A stretch of DNA of 64,000 bases from Halospina denitrificans (lineage in GTDB: Bacteria > Pseudomonadota > Gammaproteobacteria > Pseudomonadales > Oleiphilaceae). The DNA is taken from assembly GCF_004364635.1 (NCBI RefSeq), contig NZ_SOAX01000006.1:115707-179706 (forward strand), written 5' to 3'. Both the position numbers and the translations under genes were made by a program. This document shows positions 56,924 to 64,000 of this stretch, piece by piece (within the stretch, counting starts at the first letter, position 1; every line of letters begins with the position of its first letter). The notes below the pieces were generated by a model that did no database searches, was not told the DNA's origin, and saw only the letters and a program-made list of their open reading frames with translations.

Positions 56924-58702
56924 TCAGGACGCCATATAGCCGCGCCACCCACCGAAGTGGGTGATGTCGACGGCGCCATCAAGACCGTCCTCTTCACAGA
57001 TGAACCCCTTGACCCAGCTGCCGTCACTCAGCTCGATTGTGCCGATGCCAAGCGGGTGGGGGATCAACCCAACAAAGTCGCCAAATGCCGCAACAGGCAT
57101 CTCCCAGACCTCCACCTCCAGCTCCTCACCGCCGGGGTCTCGGCTCAGGCCGGGTTTGGGAGGCGTGGTGCCGGCGAGGGCGTAGAGTCGGTAATGGGGC
57201 GCCGTGGTAGTGCGGCGGATCAGGCGCGCACCCCGGTCAGTGAGCTGGTGATTAAGGGGCATGCCGTCGAGATGAGCCCCTACCACGCTTACCTGGATGC
57301 GGTCACCGCTCGTGGCTGGTGTTTTCTCCCAGGGGCGCGGACGATCGGTGGCGCCGAGCGGCGTGGGGCTGTGGTTGAGCCACTGTGCGCCCAGGGCCTG
57401 CAGGTCGGCATCACGCCAGGCGCCGCTGATCAGTGTCACCCCGAAAGGCAGCCCATCCGCTCGGAAGTTCGCGGGTACGGCCAGCGCGCTCAGGTCGGCC
57501 AGGTTCACGAAGTTGGTGTAGCGGCCCATGCGGGCATTGAGGTTGACGGGGTCGGCCTCGACCGCCTGGATGCTGGGTGTGATTGGCGCCGTTGGAACCA
57601 GCAGGGCGTCAATGGCCCCGAATTCCTGATCGATTGCCTGACGGAGCTCGTGCTTCCGGTAGAGGCCATTGAAGGCGTCCGTGGCGGTGAATGACCGCGC
57701 CTGGTTGATGATATCGCGGACCACCGGGTTCATCGCATCCGAGTGTTCCTCCATGAACCCCTGGATCGCCGCGTGACGCTCGGCAATCCAGGGACCTTCA
57801 TACAGCAGAGCGGCCATGGCATAGAGGGTCGTGAAATCCTGCGCAACCAGCTCGACCCCGAGCGTTTCCCACTGGTCGAGTGCCTGATGCCAGGCGGCCC
57901 GCTGGAGATGGTCCTCGAACCACTGTGGTTGCAGGGGTATGGCGAGGCGTCGGATGGGGCCGGGTGTGCGCAGGGAGCATCCGGGCTGGGCTGCGGCCTG
58001 GGGCCGCACTCGAGCCATGGCGTCCGTGCATGGGCCGTCCTCCAGGATCTGGCGCAACTGGCCGGCCTCGGCAGTGGTTTTAGCGAATATGGAAACACAG
58101 TCCAGGCTGCGGCAGGCGGGGACTACGCCCTTTGTGCTGATGGCGCCGCGCGTGGGCTTGAGTCCGACGATGTTATTCAGGCCCGCGGGTACCCGACCGG
58201 AGCCGGCGGTATCCGTTCCCAGGGAAAAGGGAACCGTTCCCCGTGCGACCACCACTGCTGAGCCGGAACTGGACCCGCCGGAAATAACCCGTTCATCAAA
58301 ACAGTTCGGCACCGCCCCCCAGGGGGAGCGTGTACCCACGAGGCCGGTCGCGAACTGGTCGAGGTTGGTCTTACCGATCAGGACGGCGCCCGCCTTTTTG
58401 AGGGCCAGGACCACCTCGGCGTCAGTCTCCGCCCGGTAACTGTATTCCGCGCAGGCGGTGGTGGTATTGAAGCCGCGCGCGTCAATGTTGTCCTTGACGG
58501 CAAAGGGAACACCGTACAGGGGCTGGTCTGGTGAGAGTGCGTCGACCTGCTCCGTCAGCTGTCCCCTGCTGGCCAGTGAGATCCAGGCCGGGTCTTGCGG
58601 GTCCTGTGCCTTGAGCAGGGTGCTCAGCAGTTCCTCGGGTGATTCGCCGTTGCGATAAGCGTTCTGCCACTCAGAGATTGTCCACCCGGCCATTGTGCGC
58701 AT
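56924..58702 (-). CDS. atzF: Allophanate hydrolase
   Basis: A 592-residue amidase-signature enzyme splitting allophanate to ammonia and CO2, the last step of guanidine or urea degradation. The N-terminal amidase domain (about 1-440) has the Ser-Ser-Lys triad in AVKDNID, GGSSSGSAV and GTDTAGSGR. The C-terminal domain (about 460-590) is the allophanate-hydrolase type. I choose the ATG at 58702; the longer frame from 58786 would cover the sigma-54 promoter at 58755-58740. It lies upstream of the riboswitch and so is not under its direct control. Confidence 0.93.
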   Translation of the reverse strand: MRTMAGWTISEWQNAYRNGESPEELLSTLLKAQDPQDPAWISLASRGQLTEQVDALSPDQPLYGVPFAVKDNIDARGFNTTTACAEYSYRAETDAEVVLALKKAGAVLIGKTNLDQFATGLVGTRSPWGAVPNCFDERVISGGSSSGSAVVVARGTVPFSLGTDTAGSGRVPAGLNNIVGLKPTRGAISTKGVVPACRSLDCVSIFAKTTAEAGQLRQILEDGPCTDAMARVRPQAAAQPGCSLRTPGPIRRLAIPLQPQWFEDHLQRAAWHQALDQWETLGVELVAQDFTTLYAMAALLYEGPWIAERHAAIQGFMEEHSDAMNPVVRDIINQARSFTATDAFNGLYRKHELRQAIDQEFGAIDALLVPTAPITPSIQAVEADPVNLNARMGRYTNFVNLADLSALAVPANFRADGLPFGVTLISGAWRDADLQALGAQWLNHSPTPLGATDRPRPWEKTPATSGDRIQVSVVGAHLDGMPLNHQLTDRGARLIRRTTTAPHYRLYALAGTTPPKPGLSRDPGGEELEVEVWEMPVAAFGDFVGLIPHPLGIGTIELSDGSWVKGFICEEDGLDGAVDITHFGGWRGYMAS

Positions 58703-58739
58703 TGCATGGTCTCTTGTCTGGTTCTGGTGCAGATGGCTG

Positions 58740-58755
58740 AGCAACCTGCGTGCCA
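58740..58755 (-). promoter_or_regulatory. Sigma-54 (-24/-12) promoter of atzF
   Basis: TGGCAC (58755-58750), GCAGG, then TTGCT (58744-58740) are an exact RpoN match. Transcription would start near 58729, only about 27 bases before the chosen ATG. This leaves no room for a riboswitch. A partial NtrC-like TGCACTGTTAGTGATCA lies about 95 bases further upstream. Confidence 0.85.
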
Positions 58756-58888
58756 GTACCCGAGGGCAGGCCGGAAACGAGTGCAATCAATTCTTTACGA
58801 TCGATCCCGGGCAACCAGTCTGTTGTGATGCCCGGGTTTGTGCACAATGTTGGGGAGGGGTGATCACTAACAGTGCACAGCCTCGATG

Positions 58889-60274
58889 TCACTGTTGCCG
58901 AAGCTCCTCAAGCAATGCCGCATGCGCGCGGATTCCCCGATGGAAGCAGGTCACCTCGAACTTCTCGTTGGGGCTGTGCATGCCATCATCCGCCAGGCTG
59001 AAGCCCATGAGCAGGGTATCGATGCCCAGGATGTCCCGCGCCCAGGCGGCAATGGGGATGGAGCCGCCACAGCCCAGCAGTAGTGCTTCGCGGTCATAAA
59101 CGCTTCCCAGTGCCTTTTTCGCCGCCCGCAGATAGGGGGATGTGGTGGGAATGCGGATGGCCGGTGCAGCGGAATCGATCCGGAGGTCGATGGTGCAGCC
59201 GGCCGGGGTGTTGTCATCGATGAACTGGCGGAACGCCTCGATCACCCGTTCCGGGTCCTGGTCGGGCACCAGGCGGAAGCTGACCTTGGCGCTGGCTTCC
59301 CTCGGGATAACGGTCTTGGCGCCGGCGCCGGTAAAGCCGCCGATGATGCCGTTGATGTCGCAGCTCGGGCGGGACCAGGTGCGCTCAAGAAGGCTGCGGT
59401 CCGTTTCGCCGCCTCCGCTGGTGGAAAGTCCGGCAGAGGCCAGGAAGCCTTCCTCGTCCATATTGAGTGAACGCCAGTCGGAGAGCTCCTCCTCAGAGGG
59501 TTCAACCACATCGTCATAGAAGCCCGGAATCCGGATGCGGCCCGAGTCGTCCTGGAGCGCGCCCAGAACGCGGCTGAGCGCATTCAGCGGGTTGCACACG
59601 GCGCCGCCGTAGAACCCGGAGTGCAGGTCGTGGCCGGGGCCCCGACAGGTGAGTTCGGTATAGAGCAGGCCGCGCAGGGTATAGGTCAGCGCGGGCGTAT
59701 CGATGTCCCACATGGCGGTGTCGCTGACCACGCAGACGTCGGCGGCCAGCTCGTCCCGGTAACGCTCCAGCACGGGCCGCAGGTTGCGGCTGCCGACTTC
59801 CTCCTCGCCTTCCAGCAGCACCGTCACGGCCACGGGCAGGTCGCCGTGTTCCGCATGCCAGGCCCGCAGGGCCTCGAACCACATCATCAGCTGGCCCTTG
59901 TCGTCCACCGCGCCCCGGGCCACCATCCGCCGGCCGTGGGGGCCATCAACCAGTGTTGGCTCGAAGGGCTCGTTGTCCCACTCTTCCAGCGGGTCCGGAG
60001 GCTGGACGTCGTAGTGGCCGTAATAGAGCACGTGGGTCGCATCCCCGCCAGGGCCGGGGTGATGACCGATGACCACCGGGTGCCCCTCCGTCTCGCGGAT
60101 ATCCACATTGAATCCCAGCGGCGCAAGCTGATCCTGCAGCCACTGTGCGGCCTTGCGCATGGACGGCTCGTAGGCGGGGTCGGTGCTGACGCTTGGAATA
60201 CGCAGCAGCTCGGACCAGCGTCCGATGGATTCCTCAAGGCCGTTGTCGATGTGGCGAAGGACGGGCTCCAGCAT
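58889..60274 (-). CDS. M20 family dipeptidase
   Basis: A 461-residue metallopeptidase of the CNDP/DapE type. Metal ligands are GHYDVQP (His-x-Asp), GAVDDKGQ (Asp), EGEEEVGS (Glu) and VSDTAMWD, with a later His in DGMHSPNEKF. A dimerisation domain is inserted (about 200-310). It likely cleaves dipeptides or N-acyl amino acids in the cytoplasm. Start at 60274 is supported by AGGAG 6 bases upstream; the frame extends further but without signals. It is upstream of atzF on the same strand but separated by the atzF sigma-54 promoter. Confidence 0.9.
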   Translation of the reverse strand: MLEPVLRHIDNGLEESIGRWSELLRIPSVSTDPAYEPSMRKAAQWLQDQLAPLGFNVDIRETEGHPVVIGHHPGPGGDATHVLYYGHYDVQPPDPLEEWDNEPFEPTLVDGPHGRRMVARGAVDDKGQLMMWFEALRAWHAEHGDLPVAVTVLLEGEEEVGSRNLRPVLERYRDELAADVCVVSDTAMWDIDTPALTYTLRGLLYTELTCRGPGHDLHSGFYGGAVCNPLNALSRVLGALQDDSGRIRIPGFYDDVVEPSEEELSDWRSLNMDEEGFLASAGLSTSGGGETDRSLLERTWSRPSCDINGIIGGFTGAGAKTVIPREASAKVSFRLVPDQDPERVIEAFRQFIDDNTPAGCTIDLRIDSAAPAIRIPTTSPYLRAAKKALGSVYDREALLLGCGGSIPIAAWARDILGIDTLLMGFSLADDGMHSPNEKFEVTCFHRGIRAHAALLEELRQQ

Positions 60275-60575
60275 GGGATGCTCCTGCGGTATGAAGGAGC
60301 CTAGAGGATAGGCGAAGCTCGGCGGGCAAAACAAGCGCTTACTGGCCGCCCTACAGCCTGCCCATGGTTGCCAAGTGGCCCCAGAGTTCACGCCGTCTGG
60401 AGAGCACCGCATTCGGGCGCCAAAATGTTAACGCCTTCTCACCATAGGAATAGCCGTTTGAGGATTAAAGTCGCGTAATGATAAATTAATCTCGGCTGGA
60501 CCTAAGGAATGGGCTTGTAGCGGCTCAACGGTGTCAGCAGTGAACGTAGGATGTACTGCAGGGAATTGAGTCGTG
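60275..60575 (+). promoter_or_regulatory. 301-base intergenic region with candidate promoter
   Basis: Divergent region between the M20 gene and the rhodanese-like gene. TTGAGG (60458-60463), 18 bases, then TAAATT (60482-60487) is a plausible sigma-70 promoter reading right, inside an AT-rich patch (about 60425-60495). No gene or hairpin of the H family is seen. Confidence 0.4.
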
Positions 60576-61448
60576 ATGAAAATGGAAGTACGCGCTCGTC
60601 ACTCCGGTGTGTTTCAGGCGCCGCAAGCGTTATCGCAGGCAATCGTCTCCCTGTTTTTCCTTCTCCCGGCCATGGGCGCTGCTGAGGACGTTTGCGAAGC
60701 GGAAGCCGCTTGGCTTGAGCAGATGAATGCCCAGTCCCATACCTCCCGGACCATTAATAATGATTGCTTCGTCCGGATAGACGAGGTTTCCCCTGAAGAG
60801 CGGCTCATTGTTGATACCCGCCCCTCGGCCGCCTTCCGTAACGTGCACATCCAGGGCTCGCTCAACCTCCATGAGCAGGAACTCATCCACTCCAAGGCTT
60901 TGAAGTCACGCTCCCTTCTTGTCGTCGACCAAGGGTTCCATCGAACAAAACCCGCCCAGCTCTGCCAGCAGGCTCTGGACCAGGGATTTGAGGACATTCA
61001 GATCCTGCTGGGAGGTCTCGCAAGCTGGGATTCCGCCGGCCGTGAATTAAAGGGGCACAGCTGGGCCAAAGATCAACTGCACACCGTTGAACCAAGAGAC
61101 CTTTTTGCAGAGCTCTACACCCAGCGCGTCTCTCTGGCACTGACCGGAAAACAATCCGGTTTCTTTGAATCCTCCGGTTCCGGCGCAGTCCGCATTAACC
61201 GATTCGAGAACAATGACGAACTCCGGAAAGAACTGCCCGAAGCCCTCCGCCGGCAGAGCGAGGATGGACGTTATCCCGTGGTGCTTGTGGGAGAAGACCC
61301 GGAACTGGAGCACCTGGCACGACAGTATCGCTACCTGTTCGTCAGCACCCGGGGCGAGGAGCAACTGAGCAACTTCTATCGCAATGAAAAGCGCATGGCT
61401 GAAAACCGCGATGAGGTGCCAGAGCGCTATCAGTGCAGTAACAGCTGA
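60576..61448 (+). CDS. Exported rhodanese-fold protein lacking catalytic Cys
   Basis: A 290-residue protein with a hydrophobic N-terminal export segment (about 20-36, cleavage near GAAE). A rhodanese-like domain has VDTRPSAAFRNVHIQGSLNL and LLGGLASWDSAG, but the active-site loop reads VVDQGFHRTK, with Asp where Cys is expected. Sulfur transfer is therefore unlikely. A second half (about 160-290) may be another degenerate rhodanese unit. Start ATG 60576 or GTG 60573. The next gene, a transglutaminase-like protein, begins 44 bases on, and a repeat protein follows. Confidence 0.75.
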   Translation: MKMEVRARHSGVFQAPQALSQAIVSLFFLLPAMGAAEDVCEAEAAWLEQMNAQSHTSRTINNDCFVRIDEVSPEERLIVDTRPSAAFRNVHIQGSLNLHEQELIHSKALKSRSLLVVDQGFHRTKPAQLCQQALDQGFEDIQILLGGLASWDSAGRELKGHSWAKDQLHTVEPRDLFAELYTQRVSLALTGKQSGFFESSGSGAVRINRFENNDELRKELPEALRRQSEDGRYPVVLVGEDPELEHLARQYRYLFVSTRGEEQLSNFYRNEKRMAENRDEVPERYQCSNS

Positions 61449-61492
61449 ATCAAAAAGGATTCTGAAACGGACTTTTAACAGGGACAACAACC

Positions 61493-62419
61493 TTGTACGG
61501 ACACCTTTGGTTAAAAATCGGCTCTGCCACAGCGGCGGTCGTGACATTGCTGGTGATTGCATGGGCTCTGTTCCCTGGCGGGGACAGACCAGAGTCCAGC
61601 GTTGCTGACGCCGTGAAGACCAGCAGCGTGACCCTGCGTTACAGCTTTAATCTCGAGAACCAGAGCAACGAACTGATCCAGGACATAGCGTTCCAGACCT
61701 TCGCGCCAGTCGAGAAGACTCCATTCCAGACGGTGGAGTGGGTGCGCTCCTCCCATTCGCATCAAACGGAAGTTGATGAGGTGGGCAATCAGACCCTGCA
61801 CTTCACCATCGACCAGCTGCCTCCCTACGGTCAGACCGAGGTTTCCGTATCGACAAAGGTAACGCTACGGAACCAGCCAAAACCGGGCGAAACCTGGGCA
61901 AGAAACGACTTCCTCAAGTCAGAGCCCTTGATTGAACGTGATGCGCCTGTGGTTCAAAGCCAGGTAGCCCGGGTTTCCCGTCAGGATGGCGTAACAACCG
62001 CACACTCCTGGATGGAAGCTGCCCACAGGCGCATAGCGCATTCGCTGGATGATACCGGCTACAGTGCGGAAGACCGGGGCGCCGTGTTTGCGTTGGAGCA
62101 GCAAGCGGGCGACTGCACTGAATTCATGTACGCCCTGGTCGCCATGGCCAGGAACCAGGAAATACCGGCCGTGCCCCTTGCGGGATTCCGCACCAATTCC
62201 CGATCAACCGTTGTGCAGGCGTCGGACTATCACAACTGGCTTCTGTTCAACGCAGAAGATTCCTGGGCGTTATCCGACCCCCATGGGGACGTTTTTAACA
62301 CCAACGAACGCGATTACATCGCCTTCCGGGTATTGCAGCCAGGGCTGCGTACAGACGCCCGAGACAGCGCCGAGCGCTTCTTCGTGCACGACCACCGAAT
62401 TACCGCCTCAATGAATTAG
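61493..62419 (+). CDS. Membrane-anchored transglutaminase-like protein
   Basis: A 308-residue protein starting at TTG 61493. It has one N-terminal membrane helix (about 8-28), a beta-sandwich region (about 45-130) and a transglutaminase/protease-like core. The Cys is in QAGDCTEFMYALVAMAR, the His in SDYHNWLLF and the Asp in LSDPHGD, so the Cys-His-Asp triad is intact. Such domains act as cysteine proteases or transamidases in the periplasm. It lies between the rhodanese-like gene and a large repeat protein gene (25-base gap), suggesting it processes or cross-links that protein. Confidence 0.8.
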   Translation: MYGHLWLKIGSATAAVVTLLVIAWALFPGGDRPESSVADAVKTSSVTLRYSFNLENQSNELIQDIAFQTFAPVEKTPFQTVEWVRSSHSHQTEVDEVGNQTLHFTIDQLPPYGQTEVSVSTKVTLRNQPKPGETWARNDFLKSEPLIERDAPVVQSQVARVSRQDGVTTAHSWMEAAHRRIAHSLDDTGYSAEDRGAVFALEQQAGDCTEFMYALVAMARNQEIPAVPLAGFRTNSRSTVVQASDYHNWLLFNAEDSWALSDPHGDVFNTNERDYIAFRVLQPGLRTDARDSAERFFVHDHRITASMN

Positions 62420-62444
62420 TTGTTATAGGGACACGTTGTAAAAA

Positions 62445-64000
62445 ATGGACGCTTTCAGCCAGCTACTTACCGTCAAACGATCCAGGATCGCGTTTTTCCC
62501 GCACAACTTGGGAACCGCTCTGGTTGCCATGGCCCTGCTGTGGTTCGGAATCGCATTACCCGCTACCGCCCAGCAGGACGAGATTCTCATTACTGAGGAT
62601 ACGACGATTGACGCTGGCAACACGGATTTTCAGGGGCGCAGCATCCGGGTGGATGGGGCGAAGCTCTTCCTTCAGGGGGAATACGATTTTTACTCGCTGA
62701 CGCTGGAAAATGGGGCTGTTGTTCGGCCGCCGAGTGGGGTGAGAGGTGAGAGTTCCAGGATAGAGCTGACTGTTGAGGGTGAGGTTCGGGTGGATGGCTC
62801 CTCGCGAATCAATGTTTCGGGACATGGCCTGGGCCAGGTTGATGGCCAGAATGGAGATGCCGGAGGCAGCCATGGCGGTCGTGGCGGCAGGGATTCCTGG
62901 AGCACCGGCTACCCGTCGTTGGCGGTTTATGGGGACTACCAGGCGCCGAGCACAATGGGCCAGGGCGGTACTAGTGGCGCCTATGGAGGCGGTGTATTCA
63001 AGCTGACGGCGGACACGCTGGAGCTGCATGGTGTGATCGAGGCGAACGGGACCACGGGGAATCGAGCTGGCGGTGCGGGTGGCTCGGTGTGGCTGGATGT
63101 AGGGACAATGACCGCCTCGGAAGAGGCGAGGATTGAGGCGAATGGCGCTGGTGGGGACGGAATATATGACGGCGGCGGCGGTGGTGGTCGTATAGCGATC
63201 TATCATAGCGAAGACAGTGTTCCGCCTGGCTTGGACGTGTTGGCGAAAGGTGGTTCGGGGTCCGGAAATACTGGTGGCCCAGGCACTGTTTATTGGGAAA
63301 ATAAAGGCACGGGAGAGAATCTTCTTCGGGTGGATAACGGAGTTGCGCGTGAGGCGCAATATGCTCGAATCTCGACTCTGCATGATGATTTAACCCGCCT
63401 GGAAGTTTCTGGTGCCCGCCTCAAGTTGGGCAAGCAAGAAGAGGTGCTCTCTCCTCGACAGATTGCAACCGTTGAGGTCGACAACGGGACACTGGAGCTT
63501 CTGAATATTGAGTCGATTACTCACCTTGATTTGAAAAACGAAGCGGTACTCAGACCGCTTTCCGGAGTGAAAGGGGAAGCTTCTGCACTCAAGCTTGTTT
63601 CACACAAAGTTGTGGTGGATGCCTCCTCGCGAATCAATGTTTCGGGACATGGCCTGGGCCGGGTTGACGGCCAGAATGGAGATGCCGGAGGCAGCCATGG
63701 CGGTCGTGGCGGCAGGGATTCCTGGAGCACCGGCTACCCGTCGTTGGCGGTTTACGGGGACTACCAGGCGCCGAGCACAATGGGCCAGGGCGGTACTAGT
63801 GGCGCCTATGGAGGCGGTGTATTCAAGCTGACGGCGGACACGCTGGAGCTGCATGGTGTGATCGAGGCGAACGGGACCACGGGGAATCGAGCTGGCGGTG
63901 CGGGTGGCTCGGTGTGGCTGGATGTAGGGACAATGACCGCCTCGGAAGAGGCGAGGATTGAGGCGAATGGCGCTGGTGGGGACGGAATATATGACGGCAG
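62445..64000 (+). CDS. Large glycine-rich exported repeat protein (partial, runs off window)
   Basis: The frame is open from ATG 62445 to the window end (518 codons, no stop). An N-terminal hydrophobic segment (about 35-48, MALLWFGIALPATA) followed by QQDE marks export. The rest is a beta-helix or beta-solenoid-like, Gly-rich sequence with repeated phrases such as RINVSGHGLG, GGSHGGRGGRDSW and GGGVFKLTADTLEL. Units recur every 275 residues and are almost identical in DNA. It resembles large surface or adhesin-like proteins, but I recognise no named family. The rest of the gene lies beyond 64000. Confidence 0.8.
   Translation, partial: MDAFSQLLTVKRSRIAFFPHNLGTALVAMALLWFGIALPATAQQDEILITEDTTIDAGNTDFQGRSIRVDGAKLFLQGEYDFYSLTLENGAVVRPPSGVRGESSRIELTVEGEVRVDGSSRINVSGHGLGQVDGQNGDAGGSHGGRGGRDSWSTGYPSLAVYGDYQAPSTMGQGGTSGAYGGGVFKLTADTLELHGVIEANGTTGNRAGGAGGSVWLDVGTMTASEEARIEANGAGGDGIYDGGGGGGRIAIYHSEDSVPPGLDVLAKGGSGSGNTGGPGTVYWENKGTGENLLRVDNGVAREAQYARISTLHDDLTRLEVSGARLKLGKQEEVLSPRQIATVEVDNGTLELLNIESITHLDLKNEAVLRPLSGVKGEASALKLVSHKVVVDASSRINVSGHGLGRVDGQNGDAGGSHGGRGGRDSWSTGYPSLAVYGDYQAPSTMGQGGTSGAYGGGVFKLTADTLELHGVIEANGTTGNRAGGAGGSVWLDVGTMTASEEARIEANGAGGDGIYDG
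62798..63175 (+). repeat. Internal near-identical 378-bp repeat, copy 1
   Basis: Bases 62798-63175 recur at 63623-64000 with an offset of exactly 825 bases (275 codons). Only about four single-base differences were found by eye, for example AGGTTGATG against GGGTTGACG. Copy 1 continues past the compared region; copy 2 is cut by the window end. Confidence 0.92.
63623..64000 (+). repeat. Internal near-identical 378-bp repeat, copy 2
   Basis: Second copy of the repeat at 62798-63175, in frame and truncated by the window edge. The intervening part (63176-63622) has no such close DNA twin in the window, so identity is confined to one module. This suggests recent duplication or gene conversion. 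Confidence 0.92.

Noticed and set aside
48398..58702. Annotation of the locus as urea carboxylase/urea amidolyase for urea use
   Set aside because: The guanidine-I riboswitch and DUF1989 deiminase pair point to guanidine. Urea activity as a side reaction cannot be excluded.
58703..58888. Second guanidine riboswitch before atzF
   Set aside because: No CTAGGGTTCC or AAAAGCCCGG blocks on either strand; the predicted leader is only about 27 bases.

Overview
The window comes from a Gammaproteobacterium. The synteny thrS-infC-rpmI-rplT-pheS-pheT-ihfA-merR-tRNA-Pro, the fdxA/mutS and pncC/recA neighbourhood, and nadK-phosphatase-rhomboid-DUF1315-pepN resemble Pseudomonas and Marinobacter-type genomes. 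The many acidic proteins suggest a marine or halophilic, Marinobacter-like host. This placement is inferred from gene order and protein character, with no database search.

Layout. 1-5.3 kb: an acyl-CoA dehydrogenase, a phosphotransferase, a histidine phosphatase and two SDR enzymes, with three long hairpin repeats between them. 5.5-9.9 kb: an NfeD/slipin pair, arsenite methyltransferase, another methyltransferase and a ferredoxin. 10-22 kb: mutS, pncC, a LexA-controlled recA, two small genes behind recA, a PilZ protein, a Lon-like protease, AlkB, an M23 peptidase and a FixJ-type two-component pair. 22-27.6 kb: a MaoC hydratase, two AraC regulators and fadH. 27.6-33.3 kb: nadK to pepN. 33.4-38.5 kb: DUF1329, YCF48-like and MMPL-transporter genes. 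38.6-46.4 kb: the translation cluster, with infC starting on AUC, ending in tRNA-Pro(GGG). 46.5-48.4 kb: a thioesterase, a REC-GGDEF regulator and a cupin.

The strongest system is at 48.4-58.7 kb on the minus strand. By habit it would be called urea carboxylase/allophanate hydrolase, but a guanidine-I (ykkC) riboswitch, two DUF1989 subunits and an ABC importer show it is a guanidine-assimilation locus: import, carboxylation, deimination to allophanate, then hydrolysis to ammonia and CO2. A sigma-54 -24/-12 promoter with an NtrC-like site lies upstream of the riboswitch. A second sigma-54 promoter precedes the allophanate hydrolase gene. The locus therefore appears to need both nitrogen limitation and guanidine.

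The most puzzling DNA is a family of five long hairpins (20-168, 299-409, 4300-4408, 52089-52211, 52276-52386). They share a conserved loop core, while the 22-48 bp arms are perfectly self-complementary yet mostly different in sequence at each locus. Two of them lie back to back inside the guanidine locus.

The right end (60.6-64 kb) holds a compact cluster: a rhodanese-fold protein without the catalytic Cys, a membrane-anchored transglutaminase-like protein, and a large glycine-rich exported repeat protein. That last gene contains a 378-bp near-identical internal duplication and runs off the window.
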